A DNA stretch of 64,000 bases from Triatoma infestans (taxonomy: Eukaryota > Arthropoda > Insecta > Hemiptera > Reduviidae): positions 1 through 64,000 of the forward strand of contig JAAEAF010014511.1 of NCBI GenBank assembly GCA_011037195.1, read 5' to 3'. Below are positions 9,850-21,100 of this stretch, in pieces. The notes beneath the pieces were generated by a model, which saw only the letters and a list, made by a program, of their open reading frames with translations, was not told the origin of the DNA and made no database searches. The position numbers were made by a program, and so were the translations under genes. How positions within the stretch are numbered: position 1 is the stretch's first letter; the number at the start of each line of letters is the position of its first letter.

Positions 9850-10035
9850 TGGGTCATTGGTGCTTGGAACTTTCTCAGTATCATTGGCCTCCGAACAATA
9901 TTTTTTGTTTGGACATTGCCAAACATCAGTCAGTGAAGTAAATTTTCCTAGGACGTGAGAAAAATTTAAGGCCACGGCTCTTGGGACTCGAACCCAGGGG
10001 GATTCTAGCGTTTCAGCAATATCTCTCAACAAATC
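9850..10035 (-). mobile_element. Possible tRNA-derived SINE fragment
   Basis: On the minus strand, GTTGAGAGATATTGCTGAAA is followed ~30 bases later by a polymerase III B box GGTTCGAGTCC (plus-strand ~9985-9997) and an unrelated AT-rich body. The A box is weak. It differs from the SINE family at 7.0 kb. Confidence 0.4.
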
Positions 10036-10296
10036 CTCTCTCAGTGTTATGAATTTTTAGGAATTTTCTCAGTGTAGTGGAAGGAGTTTAGGAATGCATT
10101 TTTAGTGGTTCTAAGATTTTTGGCGCCCTGGCTTGAGAATCTTCTCTTCAGGACGACTGCATGATGTCCGACCCCTGATGATTCTGATCCGATGACTACT
10201 GACTGTATTTTGAATTTGTATTTATGATTACACCACATTACTCTTCTTAGATCATTATTGCGAAATCCTAGTGAGACCGATTTTTTATTGAAAAAA

Positions 10297-10730
10297 TCTG
10301 GTGTGAAACACTCACACGACTTTCTCCTACTGCAGTTACACAACCATAATGGACAAATTTTCTTCAAACTGATAATTCGTACTAATTGTTTGGTTGTCTT
10401 TAACATCCGTTCGTAACTAAGTTGTCGAGCTATTATGTGTTTATCTAGTAAGTTTAAAAAAAATCGTCGAAGCCCTTTTCAACCCCCCCACCAAATCAGT
10501 ACAATTCTAATCCATTTCCGATTAATGGATTTTCATTGAAATAGTATCAGATTATTAAGTTTGGGCTCCTAGAGATTTATCCATTTTGTGGATATTTTCC
10601 TCACTCACTTGATGGGATACACTGACAAACCCAGTATTCGTTACAACTCCTCCAAACACGTATTTATGGTGAAAATTAATTTCGAAAATTTGACGTCGCA
10701 AACAGTAATCTGTCGTCCGCCTGTCAGAAG
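10297..10730 (+). repeat. Family A copy beginning at its CTGGTGTG end
   Basis: Starts CTGGTGTGAAACACTCACAC and continues to GAAAATTTGACGTCGCAAAC. This is the recurrent 5' end of the family, also at 15.7, 36.3, 44.8 and 57.4 kb. Internally diverged. Confidence 0.65.
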
Positions 10731-10789
10731 TCATTGTAAATAAGTAGAAAATATTATTAGAGAATTTTCTTATTTTTTTCCGCACTAAC

Positions 10790-10980
10790 AAAGAAAAAAA
10801 TCAAAATGGATTCCCTTCCTTTTAAGAAAGAACGGAAATAGAGTGCGCTAAGGTAGAATCTGTAGTAGTGAATAGAACGGAACAAGGCCCTATTCTGACA
10901 GAGTAATGTTGGCAGCAGTGCACATGTACACTTTCTCTCTCTCTCTTCCTTTTTAATATATCGTATCTAACATTTTTTGG
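10790..10980 (-). repeat. Repeat B, copy 2 (inverted)
   Basis: Reverse complement of the middle of repeat B: AATAGAACGGAACAAGG and CAGAGTAATGTTGGCAGCAG match the complement of 9.57-9.62 kb and 12.06-12.12 kb. With copies 1 and 3 this makes two direct copies and one inverted copy within 3 kb. Confidence 0.8.
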
Positions 10981-11195
10981 GACTGAAAATGGTTGGTTAT
11001 TCACAGGTGCACACATGATGCCAATAAAGGAAGTGACATCGGTGGCGGCCATCTTGTGCTGCCTCTAACGACATCTATTGTGTGTTTGTGGTGTGTGTGT
11101 TGTATGTTAGTGTGTTGTATGTAAGCTATTCACAGGCCTATCAACCTGAATAGTTACATGTTCCTCGAGCATATCACCACCTTCACACAATCTAT

Positions 11196-11196
11196 T

Positions 11197-11241
<45 letters not shown>
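11196..11241. repeat. (AC)n microsatellite
   Basis: Uninterrupted dinucleotide run of about 20 units. Confidence 0.95.
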
Positions 11242-11713
11242 ATAATACACATTTCTTATATATTAACTTTGTGGCCTGAATACCTCTTATAAACGAACAA
11301 GAAATAGAAATTATCCTCTGTGGAAACTAGAAAGTCACTGTCTCTCCCTCTCTCTCTCCCGAACTGGCCTGAGACCACCAAGTGCTCAATATTAAACTGC
11401 TGAATCCTTGGTGGCATCCAGAAAAATGGTCTCTATCCGTCCAATTTTCTTCTAACATTTTTCCACACTATCGTTCCCAGGATAATAAATAGACTTAGTA
11501 TGTGATATATGCAACTTTGTTATAGGGGCTGTGAGTGAAGTACTAAAAGATGCTTATAAAATTATCTTGAAAGTAATCGAATGAAACAGCTGTTTTTAGA
11601 GCGGCAGCCTGTTTGCAGGAACGGTTTTTATTTAACATTTCTATTGAGGTAAATAGTGGAAAGAATTGTATTTCTGAAAAAAAGAAACTAAATCCACAAA
11701 TAATATCAATGAG

Positions 11714-11830
11714 GGAAGGGATTAGCTCAGTGGTAGCGTAGCGCCGTGAACTAGCAATGCAAAGGTCCCGGGTTCGAATCCAAGAGGCCTCTACAGCTCA
11801 CTGTCCACTGGTGGACAGTGTTGTGGCTAA
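11714..11830 (+). mobile_element. tRNA-Ala-derived SINE, copy 2
   Basis: GGGATTAGCTCAGTGGTAG is the 5' half of a tRNA-Ala, with a perfect A box at 11723-11733. CTAGCAA at the anticodon position suggests AGC, and the B box GGTTCGAATCC is at 11770-11780. There is no acceptor-stem 3' strand. The sequence instead joins GGCCTCTACAGCTCACTGTC, the same body as copy 1, and then diverges. The missing acceptor stem and shared body argue against a working tRNA gene. Confidence 0.7.
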
Positions 11831-12009
11831 AGAAAGTACACTGGAGCTATTGCTATAAGAAACCGATTGCATAGAACTGAGGGCGAAAGAAATCTGTCGT
11901 CCCGATCTGTTGTGATCATTCTACGACCCTTCCGCGTCACGGCCATAAACCCTAGTTACCTTGAAGTAGACAATTGCTCGATGAACGTGTCAAACTAAAA
12001 CGTTCTGCC

Positions 12010-12285
12010 ACACCATTTGCTTAGATAGGACATATTAAAAAGAGAGAGAATACATGTGCACTGCTGCCAACATTACTCTGTCAGAATAGAACCTTGTTCC
12101 GTTCTATTCACTACTACAGATTCTAGCTTAGCGTACTCTTAAAAGGGAGGGAATCCTTTTTGATTTGCTGAGCTCACAGATGATATCAACTTATTATTTT
12201 ACTTGAAACTTTTTGTCTGAAAACTTTATTTTATGGTAATTAGGATCTAGTCGAAGCGCTGCAGTACTTTTATCTACTCTATGTC
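12010..12285 (+). repeat. Repeat B, copy 3
   Basis: Direct repeat of 9535-9795 with about ten scattered differences and small indels, covering the same start (GATAGGACATATTAAAAAG) and end (GCGCTGCAGTAC). Confidence 0.85.
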
Positions 12286-14390
12286 CTTCCTCTGCAAGAG
12301 CGACTGCTCTGATGGCTTCCTCAAAAGAAATGACCATTTTTCTGTTAATAAAGTTAAGCAACTAAAGTAATTTAACGATAAAAAAAAAAATGATTATTTA
12401 GTCTGCTTTAGATCAGAAAGCCACACAGGTGAATGAATTTCTGTTTCCAATTTTTATTCTCAATTCGGAGTTGTTGTGATTGAAGTATTGTAAAAAAATA
12501 TTTATATTGGTTATAAACTTAAATATACCACAGCTTAGTACTAAGGATAGAGTTATTGTGTTTGTTATATAGAAAACTGTCCCATTTTTTCTGGCAAAGT
12601 TTATAATCAAATCTTAATGTAATGTAAAACATGCTTTTTTTGAGTTCTTATTTCATTTAAATACTTAAAAATTTACAGAGGATCTTTTACGTTTGAAGGC
12701 TGGGTCCTTGAATTGTTCTAGGGAGTAGAACTTCAATCATCATTATAACATCACACATGCGCACTATCTAAGAATTTATCAAGACTAGCATCACTCTTTC
12801 AGACCTAAATTTCAATCTGTTTCTTCCCCAAAGAGAATGAGAGGAAGGGAAATTTCCGTTAATTTTTAAAATAAAAAAAGAGGCGCCGAATTGATTAAAG
12901 AACAGTCAGACCTTTATTAGAAGATTACGGCAGGCCAGGTGATAGTGACTTGCATATCTGTGAAGGCCCATCAACGATATCTATTAGTGGTTTTGTAGTC
13001 GGCAAGCAGCGGATCATCGCTTCGCCATTAATTCTGACTTTCGCTACTAACCGTAGCTCTCCACTTTTTCTCACAAAATTGGTTCAAATCCTTTTTGAGC
13101 GGTCATGAGACAATAAAAGCCTGATTTCTCGTAGTAAAGGCAAGTTATGCGCATGAGTAACAGGCGAAAAAACAACAACTTGGAAGAAAATGAATTCATT
13201 AGAATTGCGAACATTTTAATAAAAGAAAGTTGGTGAGTCTGTCGTGCCAGATTTTGTTTATTAATTATTATTATTATTATTATTATTATTTGTAGAGAAA
13301 TTGGTTAATTCGTTAAATTGAGAAAACTGTTTTTTCTCTGAAGCAAAAAGTTATTAAGGAAATGTTTTATCAATTTACAAAACAATGAATACATGTCAAT
13401 ACTTCAAATTAACAAATCATTTAATTTAGCAGGAATCTTAATTGCAAACATTGTACTGTGGTTTTTGCGAATTGCTCTAGATTGATGCAATTTCTAGATA
13501 ACTACCGATTTGTCAGCAATTGTATAGAAAAATGATACGCATGGTTCTGTTGTTGGCAACAGTCTGCAAAACACAAATCCACTCAGAAACACAATGAGAA
13601 AGACAATATGGCGCTGGTATATATCTGTCATTGTGCACATATCACCCACCACTCATTGCTCCGTCAGTCATGTACTCGATATGACGTCATATGTTACTCA
13701 GCTAGTAGTCATACACCATCGTCTTCACTAAATACTTAATAATTAAAAACAACCGACTCTCTAAATTTACATATTTCTGATTGAAGTTTAATCTCTTAGG
13801 ATTTTCCACTTGGTTTTTTCTTTCTCTCTTTCTCTACCTCCCTTTCTGTTTGCTGCAATTACAATTAATTATAATAGCTGCTATATCTAGGACTTTAAAA
13901 AAGTACATGGCTTTCCTGAAATTTATCAATTAATCCATTCAATCACTTATTTATATTTTTTGTGCGTAAAACATATAGGTACACACGTCATATAAACCGG
14001 CAAAATATCATTAAAACGTAATTATTAATATATTTAACGAACTATATTAATAATTACTACCATATTAAGATTATATTAATATAACTATATAATATATTAA
14101 TTATTAGTATATTAAAAATTATATTAATATATGGTTTAAAAGTGTTTAAAACATGTTCAATTTTCTTAAATAACTGTTTATTATCTCGTTAACTTAATCT
14201 ACAGGGAGTGCATTAAAAAATTTAGCACCATTGTAATTCCAAGCAAACGTACCATATTTCGTATCTCTCTATTATTACACATAGGTTCTCTCGAAGTATA
14301 TGGGTAAAAAAAAAAAAAAATTAGATTAAAAAAAAGCCAAACTATCTTTTGTAAAAATAGAAGATCCGCACTAATGAAGACTGGAAATAC
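12286..14390. other. Long spacer, nothing recognised apart from a (TTA)n tract
   Basis: No supportable gene. A TTA trinucleotide run lies at about 13261-13290. The only frames are short and lack motifs. Confidence 0.5.
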
Positions 14391-14394
14391 TGGA

Positions 14395-14605
14395 TTAGCG
14401 TTGCAGTTTTTTCTGTGACAACTTACTTCATTTTTGTGATTATCGACCAGTTCCGGGTGTTTGCCCATTTGATCAGTACATCTTGATAAACAGTTCTTGA
14501 TACTGCTCAGTTTGACAAGATCTCATCAATATGGATCCTGAGAGAACGATTGATGACCACAAGCTCAAGCAGGCTATCACAGAAAAAGAAATCTCTGTTG
14601 GCTGT
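14395..14605. repeat. Diverged inverted repeat related to family H
   Basis: The left arm (GTGACAACTTACTTCATTTTT, then GATTATCGACC) and right arm (GATGACCACAAGCTCAAGC, then AGGCTATCACAG) match the two arms at 37.2-37.45 kb in inverted orientation, much more diverged. The central hammerhead-like core is degraded: stem II is altered on the left and deleted on the right. Confidence 0.55.
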
Positions 14606-15349
14606 TACTGTACTATTGCAGCAAAAATTCTGTGTTCACTTCGTTTTTACTTGAGTCAACTCCCAACCTCTACACATACATATACACCCACACGCACAGA
14701 TTTATATTATATAGTAAAGGTGAATCCCCGTATTGTGGTTTATTGCTGTACACCATCTTGTTGTGTAGCGCTACTGTGGAACACTCTCTGTTGCAAAGAA
14801 TTCCCATACATCCTGTTCAGGAGAAAGTAAGTGATAACTCAGAAAGGTTTACCTCATGAAGCAGACTAGAAGAAGGTGAAGAAGAACTATATACGTGTCT
14901 AAACGCCATGATGTTGTATGAAGTTTACACAACAAACGTGCTGTAACAAGATGGCTGACGGTGCTTTAGTGTGCGCGTTTTATGTTTATAGCACATATAG
15001 TGGTTCTGTGAGAGAATATTGTGAAATATATGCGCCAATATATACAAGAGGAAGGAGAGAGAGAGAAAGTGAATGAGAGATCCGGTGTGCTTGACGGCTG
15101 TATGTTAAAGTGGAAATGGATACGACCATCAAATATTTTTCAGAAATAACAGAAGTATATATATGGGTTGGTAACACTGTGCAAGCGAGAACACAACACA
15201 CTACAGCTTAGAAAACAGTGTTGCTCAGGCGCACGTGAACACACGAATACACAGGAAACTGGAGAAAATAAAAGGAAAGCTTTGTAGGCAAACATTTTCA
15301 GTGCTCAATGGGGGGCCCCAAGAAAGTAATACGATACGTATACCAGTAT

Positions 15350-15365
15350 ATCTAGATGTGTATAC

Positions 15366-15396
<31 letters not shown>

Positions 15397-15470
15397 TATA
15401 CTCGTATATATAAAGAAAAATAATGTGAGTGAAAGCAACAGTATATATACATATATACATCATGATGGGT
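15350..15470. repeat. (TA)n-rich microsatellite
   Basis: Runs of TATATA interrupted by CG, giving spurious Tyr/Ile-rich frames. Confidence 0.85.
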
Positions 15471-15686
15471 TTATATATTATAATAACACAATTTTTTTTA
15501 TTTATTATATCAGTGTTAATAATATTTCAAGTTTAACAACTTGTCATATATTTCATGCATAAAACAACTGGTAATCAGTAATTTTTGGCCAGTGTTACCA
15601 ACTGAATAGCCTAGTTTTTATTAAACACTTTGAACAGTGTCGCACTTTAAACAAGATTTATGTTAATTAATTAAACTATTATTGAA

Positions 15687-16640
15687 AATCTGATGTGAAA
15701 CACTCAGTTACTTTCTCTTACTGCTGTCAATACAGTTATAGATAATATGACAAAATTTCTTTCCTCTTCAAAATTTTACTAAATTGTCCTAGCATGTACC
15801 TACCCAGGCAGGCAGAAGTAGCGTGATTTCATTATAGTCCACTAGGCATCGCCACAATTTTACAATCCAAATAACATTGGAAATTTAACGCCACTAATTC
15901 CGGAATTCTCTAGAATCAATATTTTTTTTTTTCAGAAAAATGCTTCAAATACTGGAGATAGGTTTATATATGTGCGGAGAAAATCATTTTTAAGAAAATT
16001 CAAACAAATTCTTCCGTATATATGCACCTCAGTTTAACCGATTTTTTCAGATTTGGAATTCTAGCAATAATCCTAATGTTTATTATTACATGGCGGTCAA
16101 ACCCAAACATTGTACTTTAGAGGTGGTTCTTTAGATTTTAGAATACAGCTGAGCTTGTCCCCAATAATCAATTTTCCCAGAAAAATGTTTCAAATAAAAG
16201 GGATAGGTATTTATGTCTGTAGATAGTATACAAAGTTAAAAGAAAAGCTCAAATACTGTAGAAACAATTCTTGAGTAAAGATGCACTACCGTTGATGTAT
16301 TGTCGGTGGTTGGTGTATTGTTGGTGGTTGATGAATTTCCGCTCGAAACTTTCGTGTCAGATGCGATGTTAGTACCTGAACGGAATATGAAGATTATGCT
16401 TACTGCAATTTTCGTTGTGATATTTTGTTCACACACGCACAAAAACACAGATATTTTGCTACAGACTCTTTCCCCATAATCAGGGAACCTCGAAACATGT
16501 ATTTCCGGTGGAAACTCTTTTTTGAAAATTTGACACGAACGCAGTACTTCCTCTTCCTGTTTGGAGCAGTAAGCGGAAGTGAATGATACGGCGTTTTCTT
16601 TACTGCAATTCTCCTACTACTCACCAATTTCTTCAAGTTA
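15687..16640 (+). repeat. Family A copy
   Basis: Starts CTGATGTGAAACACTCAG and ends near GACACGAACGCAGTACTTCC. Internal blocks (CCCAGAAAAATGTTTCAAAT, GGAACCTCGAAACATG) are in family order. Confidence 0.7.
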
Positions 16641-16758
16641 GTAATTACAAATATTTAGTGCCTTTTAATATTATACAGGTAGGGATACTTCAAATGAAAC
16701 GGATTTACAGGCCACTAACAATTAAAAAAAGTTGCAAACAAATGTGATCGCTCCCGAG

Positions 16759-16769
16759 TTTTTTTTTTT
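16759..16769 (-). other. Poly(A) tail of the Jockey-type LINE
   Basis: Eleven T on the plus strand, i.e. an A tail directly after the truncated ORF2, bordering the candidate TSD. Confidence 0.8.
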
Positions 16770-16783
16770 GCGTACATAATCTT

Positions 16784-18212
16784 AAACATTTATTTTGGAT
16801 TGTTTGAAATGCCTAAAAATTGTTTTCCTTGCCATACGGAAGAACATAGCTCCAAAATCTAACACCGATCTTATAGTGGCTCTATAGTAGAGTAACGAGA
16901 TCTCAGGGTCAGCCCCCCATTTATGATGAGAGACTGCTCTTAAAATGTAGAAATATTTTTCTGTTTTTTTCTCAACCATTTTAATGTGTTCTTTCCAATT
17001 TAATGTCTTATCAAGGATGACCAAAAGAAACTTAGCAGATTTTTTACATGGATAAGTACGTCCTGCCAATGTAATTGAATCGGAAACAGGCAACCTACTT
17101 TTCTTTGTAAAGGGGCAAATAGCAGACTTTTGTTCCGAGATTTCTAAACCACTTTCGAGTATCCATGATTCAAGTTTCAATAATGCAGTTTTCAACAAAT
17201 TTTAACATTCTTGAAAAGAAGATTTAGTTACATAGATGCAAACATCGTCTGCATATTGTAGTATTTTAATTTCTTTAGAAAAAAGAGTTTCTAAATCCGC
17301 AGTGTAAAGAGAATATAATATTGGAGAAAGAATACCCCCCTGCGGAAGACCTAAATTTGAAGTTCTAGGGCCTACTAATGAATTGTTTATTCTTAAATAT
17401 ATATTTCTATTAGAAATTAATTTAATAATGTTGGAAATAAATTTTTCGGGTAAACCCGCTAGCCTCATTTTAGCTATTAAAATTGGCGTTTGAACAGAAT
17501 CATATGCCGAGGTAAAGTCTAGAAAAAGGGCTAGAAGTACCTTATTTGAAGTATAGGCTTATAAAATATCCGTTATTAACTGTATTTGGCAATCGTTTAC
17601 TGACTTTCGTTTTCTAAATCCATACTGCGTTTTTGGGAGTTTATTGTTAATCTCCAACCACCATACAATACTATTTTTTATCAATCTTTCTAATGTTTTC
17701 AATAAACATGAAGCTAAAGAGATTGGTCTGTAAGACAGATAATTCTCTTTTGGCTCGTTAGATTTTAAAATCGGGCAAACAACATAATTTCTCCATTGTG
17801 AAGGGAATTCTCCCTTCAACCACATTTCGTTATACACACTTAATAATTTTACTTTACCGGGAAAAGGAAGCTCAGAAATAAGAATATATTGAATCTGGTC
17901 AATACCAGGCGCACTATTTGCTTATAATTTAAAAACAGAGGAAAGTTCATTAAATTCAAATGGCTCCAACAAAAAATGTTTATTATCAGAAATATTAATA
18001 TTTAAATCAATTTTATTTGCAACTTAATCAGGAGCTAGTTTATACAAAAAATCATAAATCTACTCACCTGTTCCAATGTTTGGTTTGAACCATGTTTCAC
18101 TTATTATAGCGATATCTATTTCCTCATTCATTAAACAAGCGTCTAAATTTTGTTTGTTAGAGATAGCGGATCTAGCATTCCACTGTAAAATTTTTAATGG
18201 ACGTAATTTCAT
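16784..18212 (-). pseudogene. ORF2 of the Jockey-type LINE (endonuclease start plus RT, internally deleted)
   Basis: Starts at ATG 18212 and reads LKILQWNARS...IISETWFKPN, the first ~45 residues of an APE endonuclease. It then jumps straight to the pre-RT linker (DFLYKLAPD), so about 250 residues including most of the endonuclease are absent. RT follows in several frames: SYRPISLASCLLKTLERLI (17559-17837), LGLPQGGILSPILYSLYTA and the catalytic YADD (about 17244-17255), then the thumb region ending at 16784. There are in-frame stops in the linker and a frameshift near 17200. The usual C-terminal zinc motif is missing because the copy ends at a cryptic poly(A) site. Confidence 0.85.
16789..16794 (-). 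terminator. Cryptic poly(A) signal AATAAA
   Basis: Lies inside the ORF2 3' region, 19 bases before the A tail, which is the normal cleavage spacing. It explains why the copy lacks the end of ORF2. Confidence 0.7.
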
Positions 18213-18690
18213 AAAATTAAAATATTTTTTTTATTTTTTTTTAATAAATAAACTGTAATAAATAAAGAAATAAAATAAATAATTTCAACAAATAATTATA
18301 TTATACTGTACATAAGATTTAAAAATATATTTACACACTATATACATTCTTCTACATTTACTCACAGACAAACCTATGTACGTATAAATAAAATGAAAAT
18401 TATACTGTCATTCACACATCTCCTGTACATTAATGTACAGTTAATAATATATAATTTTATAAAATTATTATATATGCCCTGTACAAAAAAGTTACACTCT
18501 ATATATATTCTCATACATTCAAGCCCAGTCAAACCTAAGTACATACACAATAAAACGAAATTTATACACTCCTTCATGCAACTTTATACATTTATATACA
18601 TACAATTTGGTAAAATATTTATCTATATACATTTAAATTATTTACAAAATTCATATACACCTAGATACAAGTTTTATGTTAAATCTGTAT
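18213..18690 (-). repeat. Intercistronic spacer of the Jockey-type LINE with ~160-bp direct repeat
   Basis: Between Gag stop and ORF2 start. Matching words such as CAAACCTATGTACGTA / CAAACCTAAGTACATA and ACTATATACATTC / ACTCTATATATATTC recur ~160 bases apart, giving two diverged copies and possibly a partial third. Jockey-type elements normally have little or no sequence between the two frames. Confidence 0.6.
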
Positions 18691-19900
18691 CTATATAGCC
18701 TCATTTAAATTAATCACTCTTTCTTTTATCATATTTTTCAAAACCTCATCTATAATTTCATTTAATTCAATCGAGTTAACACTGTTTATGATAGAGTATA
18801 CCGCTTCAAAAAATATATCCAAATTTTCATTATTTTGAAGAGTTTCCTTCAATTTACTTACTTCATTCGGGCTATAAGGATTTTGGGGTATAATTCCGCC
18901 AGGGATATTGTTTTTCACCTCTTCACCGATTAATAAATTGTTTATTTCTTTTTTGCCAAAGTTAGGTGACAATAATCTGTCTTTTTGTCGCCCTTCTATA
19001 TGAAACGGCAGTAGCAAAAAATCTATTATTACCGCCCGTATTTTTGTTAAAAATAGGAAAATCTTTCAAATCATCTATATTTGGGGCATCTTTCCCTGCA
19101 ATGGCAGAAAATGAGTTCCCATTATCAAAAAAGTTTTTCGCATCTAAATAAGAAATATTACTTTCCGCCATTATTTGTTTTATAAGTTTTTCCTTTTTAA
19201 ATCGTGGACATAGTTTTTGATCAGAGGCCATGTGATTAGTTCCATTACAATTTTCTCTGTGGTATCACATTCTTTAGGGTCATGTCTATTTCCACATTTT
19301 GTGCACCTCACGGAACCCTTCCTGGAAGTGTCCAAATCTCAAACACTTTTTGCACTGAATTACATTCTGTATATAATTATGTACTTCACATCTAACATAG
19401 TAAATATATACATTCTGAGGCAACTGTTACCTCTAACAGTAACCAAAACAGACTGAGTGGGTATTAATTTAGCCTCTTTTGTATCTTTGTCCACTATTCT
19501 AAGTTTTAATCTTCGTAAATCAAGTATTTCATAATTTACCCCAGGTGGACCCCTTATAACATCCTTAATTTCACCTTCAGTTAGCTCAGTATCTACTCCC
19601 CTTATAACTCCTCGCCTTTGCAATAAATATCTAGGAATGTAAGCGTCTAGACCTTTCTCTTTTAATATTGACTTCCCATTAATTTATTCGCAGATAGGCT
19701 ATTATTAAACTCAATTCTCAATCTGTTTATACCCAGTTTTTTAAATGAGATTATGTTATTTGCTATTTCTGGTAACAATTGCCCAATAGACACAGGATGT
19801 ACCCTGGAAATACCCTTCTTGTCTTTGTCTCTACTTTCAATTAAAATATAAAATGGGCCCAGATCACTTGTTCTATATTCCTTACGGGTATTTAAATGAT
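18691..19900 (-). pseudogene. Gag (ORF1) of the Jockey-type LINE
   Basis: Read on the minus strand from about 19880: a segment with DLGPFYILIESRDKD, an RRM-like region (GVDTELTEGEI...RLKLRIVDK...SVLVTVRG), then three consecutive zinc knuckles between 19350 and 19190 (CKKCLRFGHFQEG, CTKCGNRHDPKEC, and one ending NHMASDQKLCPRF), and an acidic C-terminus ending at 18691. The N-terminus with its start codon is missing, and frameshifts lie near 19630, 19310 and 19000. The three-knuckle Gag is characteristic of Jockey-clade ORF1, which binds the element RNA. Confidence 0.8.
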
Positions 19901-19939
19901 GAATAAGCCTATTTGTTACTTCGAGTGAGATCGAACTTT

Positions 19940-19972
19940 GGTCCGCACACTACAGAAGTTCAACACAGACTG
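19940..19972 (-). promoter_or_regulatory. Inr + DPE internal promoter of the Jockey-type LINE
   Basis: The minus strand at the 5' end reads CAGTC with A at 19971. Counting this A as +1, bases +28 to +32 are GGACC, an exact match to the downstream promoter element consensus RGWYV at its required spacing. This is the TATA-less promoter design known for arthropod Jockey-type LINEs. Confidence 0.7.
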
Positions 19973-20199
19973 CTCTCCCGAGTTATGAATAGCAGTATAC
20001 CAAGTCAATACAAACTAACTAGTGTTGTTTCGAGGAAAACTAAAACAGCCGACGTCACTATTTAACTAAAACAGCCCGACGTCACTTAACACCGAGCACT
20101 ACTTCTAAAATCAAATTTCCCCCAACAAAATTCCAAATAAATGTAATAAGAATTAATTCTGTGTAATATGCAAATACCGTGTAAAGAGTAAGAATAGTA

Positions 20200-20942
20200 A
20201 AAAATCTGCTGTGAAACTGTCACACACTTTCTCTTGCTGCAGTTTCAGTTTCACACAGATTTAAGAGAAATTTTCTACAAACTTGGAATAATTCGTACTA
20301 AATGTTGCCTGTCCCCTCCCCCCAAACTTCTTTAAATGAACTTTCTTGGGAAAAAGTTCCCATTAAATGTGATATGTTTCATTATTCATAGTTAGTGTAG
20401 GTCTCTGTATTCACAATTAGTGTAGGTCTCTGTATTCACAGTTAGTGTAACAAATTTCAAGGAATCCGTCGTGTTTTTTATGGATTTTTATAGGCAGAAA
20501 ACTGAAGTAACTTCAGTAAAAACGCACTTCCGGTCAACCCATTTTCTTCAAACTCACAATTTTGGCAACATATTTAATCTAATTAAGATTATTTAGATGA
20601 TGATTATGTGATAAACTGAAATAACTCTTTAGAGGAAAAGATAACCCCACCCCACCGCCAAAAGATCCGTTAAATAAATTTTTGCAGAGAAATATATGAA
20701 ATAAAAGTTGCAGCTCTTTGTATGTGTAGTTAATATTGCAAGTTTAAACGAATGCTGGAGCAGTTTTTCAGAAAATCCCAAGAAACTTAAAAAAAAATCA
20801 TTTAGTAAAGTGGTAGTTGCGGTTGATAAATTTTGACAGGTAAGTTCCTGCCGGATCCCATGGTGATACCTAAATGGAAAGTCAAGTATGAACTTTCTGT
20901 GATTTTTCGCTTTTGAGCTATGCTGCCCACACCCACCCACAT

Positions 20943-20978
<36 letters not shown>

Positions 20979-21100
20979 TATACAAGACATTATATATATC
21001 ATTTTCTGAAAACCACTTTTTTTGACTAGGGACATCAAAACGTGTATTTCTGGTGAAGAATACTCGATATCAATAATTTGACACGATGTAATACTTTCCC
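20200..21100 (+). repeat. Family A copy
   Basis: Begins CTGCTGTGAAACTGTCACAC and contains an ~28-bp duplication (TTAGTGTAGGTCTCTGTATT, 20390-20450), the AAACGCACTTCCGGTC block, (AC)n(AT)n at 20941-20980 and ACATCAAAACGTGTATTTC. Confidence 0.7.

Larger units (their letters stand above)
16759..19974 (-). mobile_element. Jockey-type LINE, 5' end intact, internally deleted, prematurely polyadenylated
   Basis: About 3.2 kb on the minus strand. Order: promoter/5' leader, Gag with three zinc knuckles, an unusual ~480-bp spacer, then a shortened ORF2 (endonuclease start, RT). The 3' end is an 11-A tail placed 19 bases after AATAAA. Candidate TSD CTCCCGAG(TT) at 16751-16760 and 19975-19984. Gag domain layout and RT motifs place it in the Jockey clade. 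Confidence 0.85.

Noticed and set aside
11714..11790. Genuine tRNA-Ala gene
   Set aside because: A and B boxes are good, but the acceptor stem 3' strand is missing, the anticodon stem is weak and the sequence continues into the SINE body.
14531..14859. Host gene at the 99-codon plus-strand frame
   Set aside because: Its first third lies in a diverged family H arm and the remainder is low-complexity (CA)n-rich sequence.
18080..18100. Splice-mediated loss of the endonuclease interior in the Jockey-type LINE
   Set aside because: A strong GTGAGT donor-like site is present beside the breakpoint, but splicing would have removed it; its retention argues for DNA deletion or template switching.
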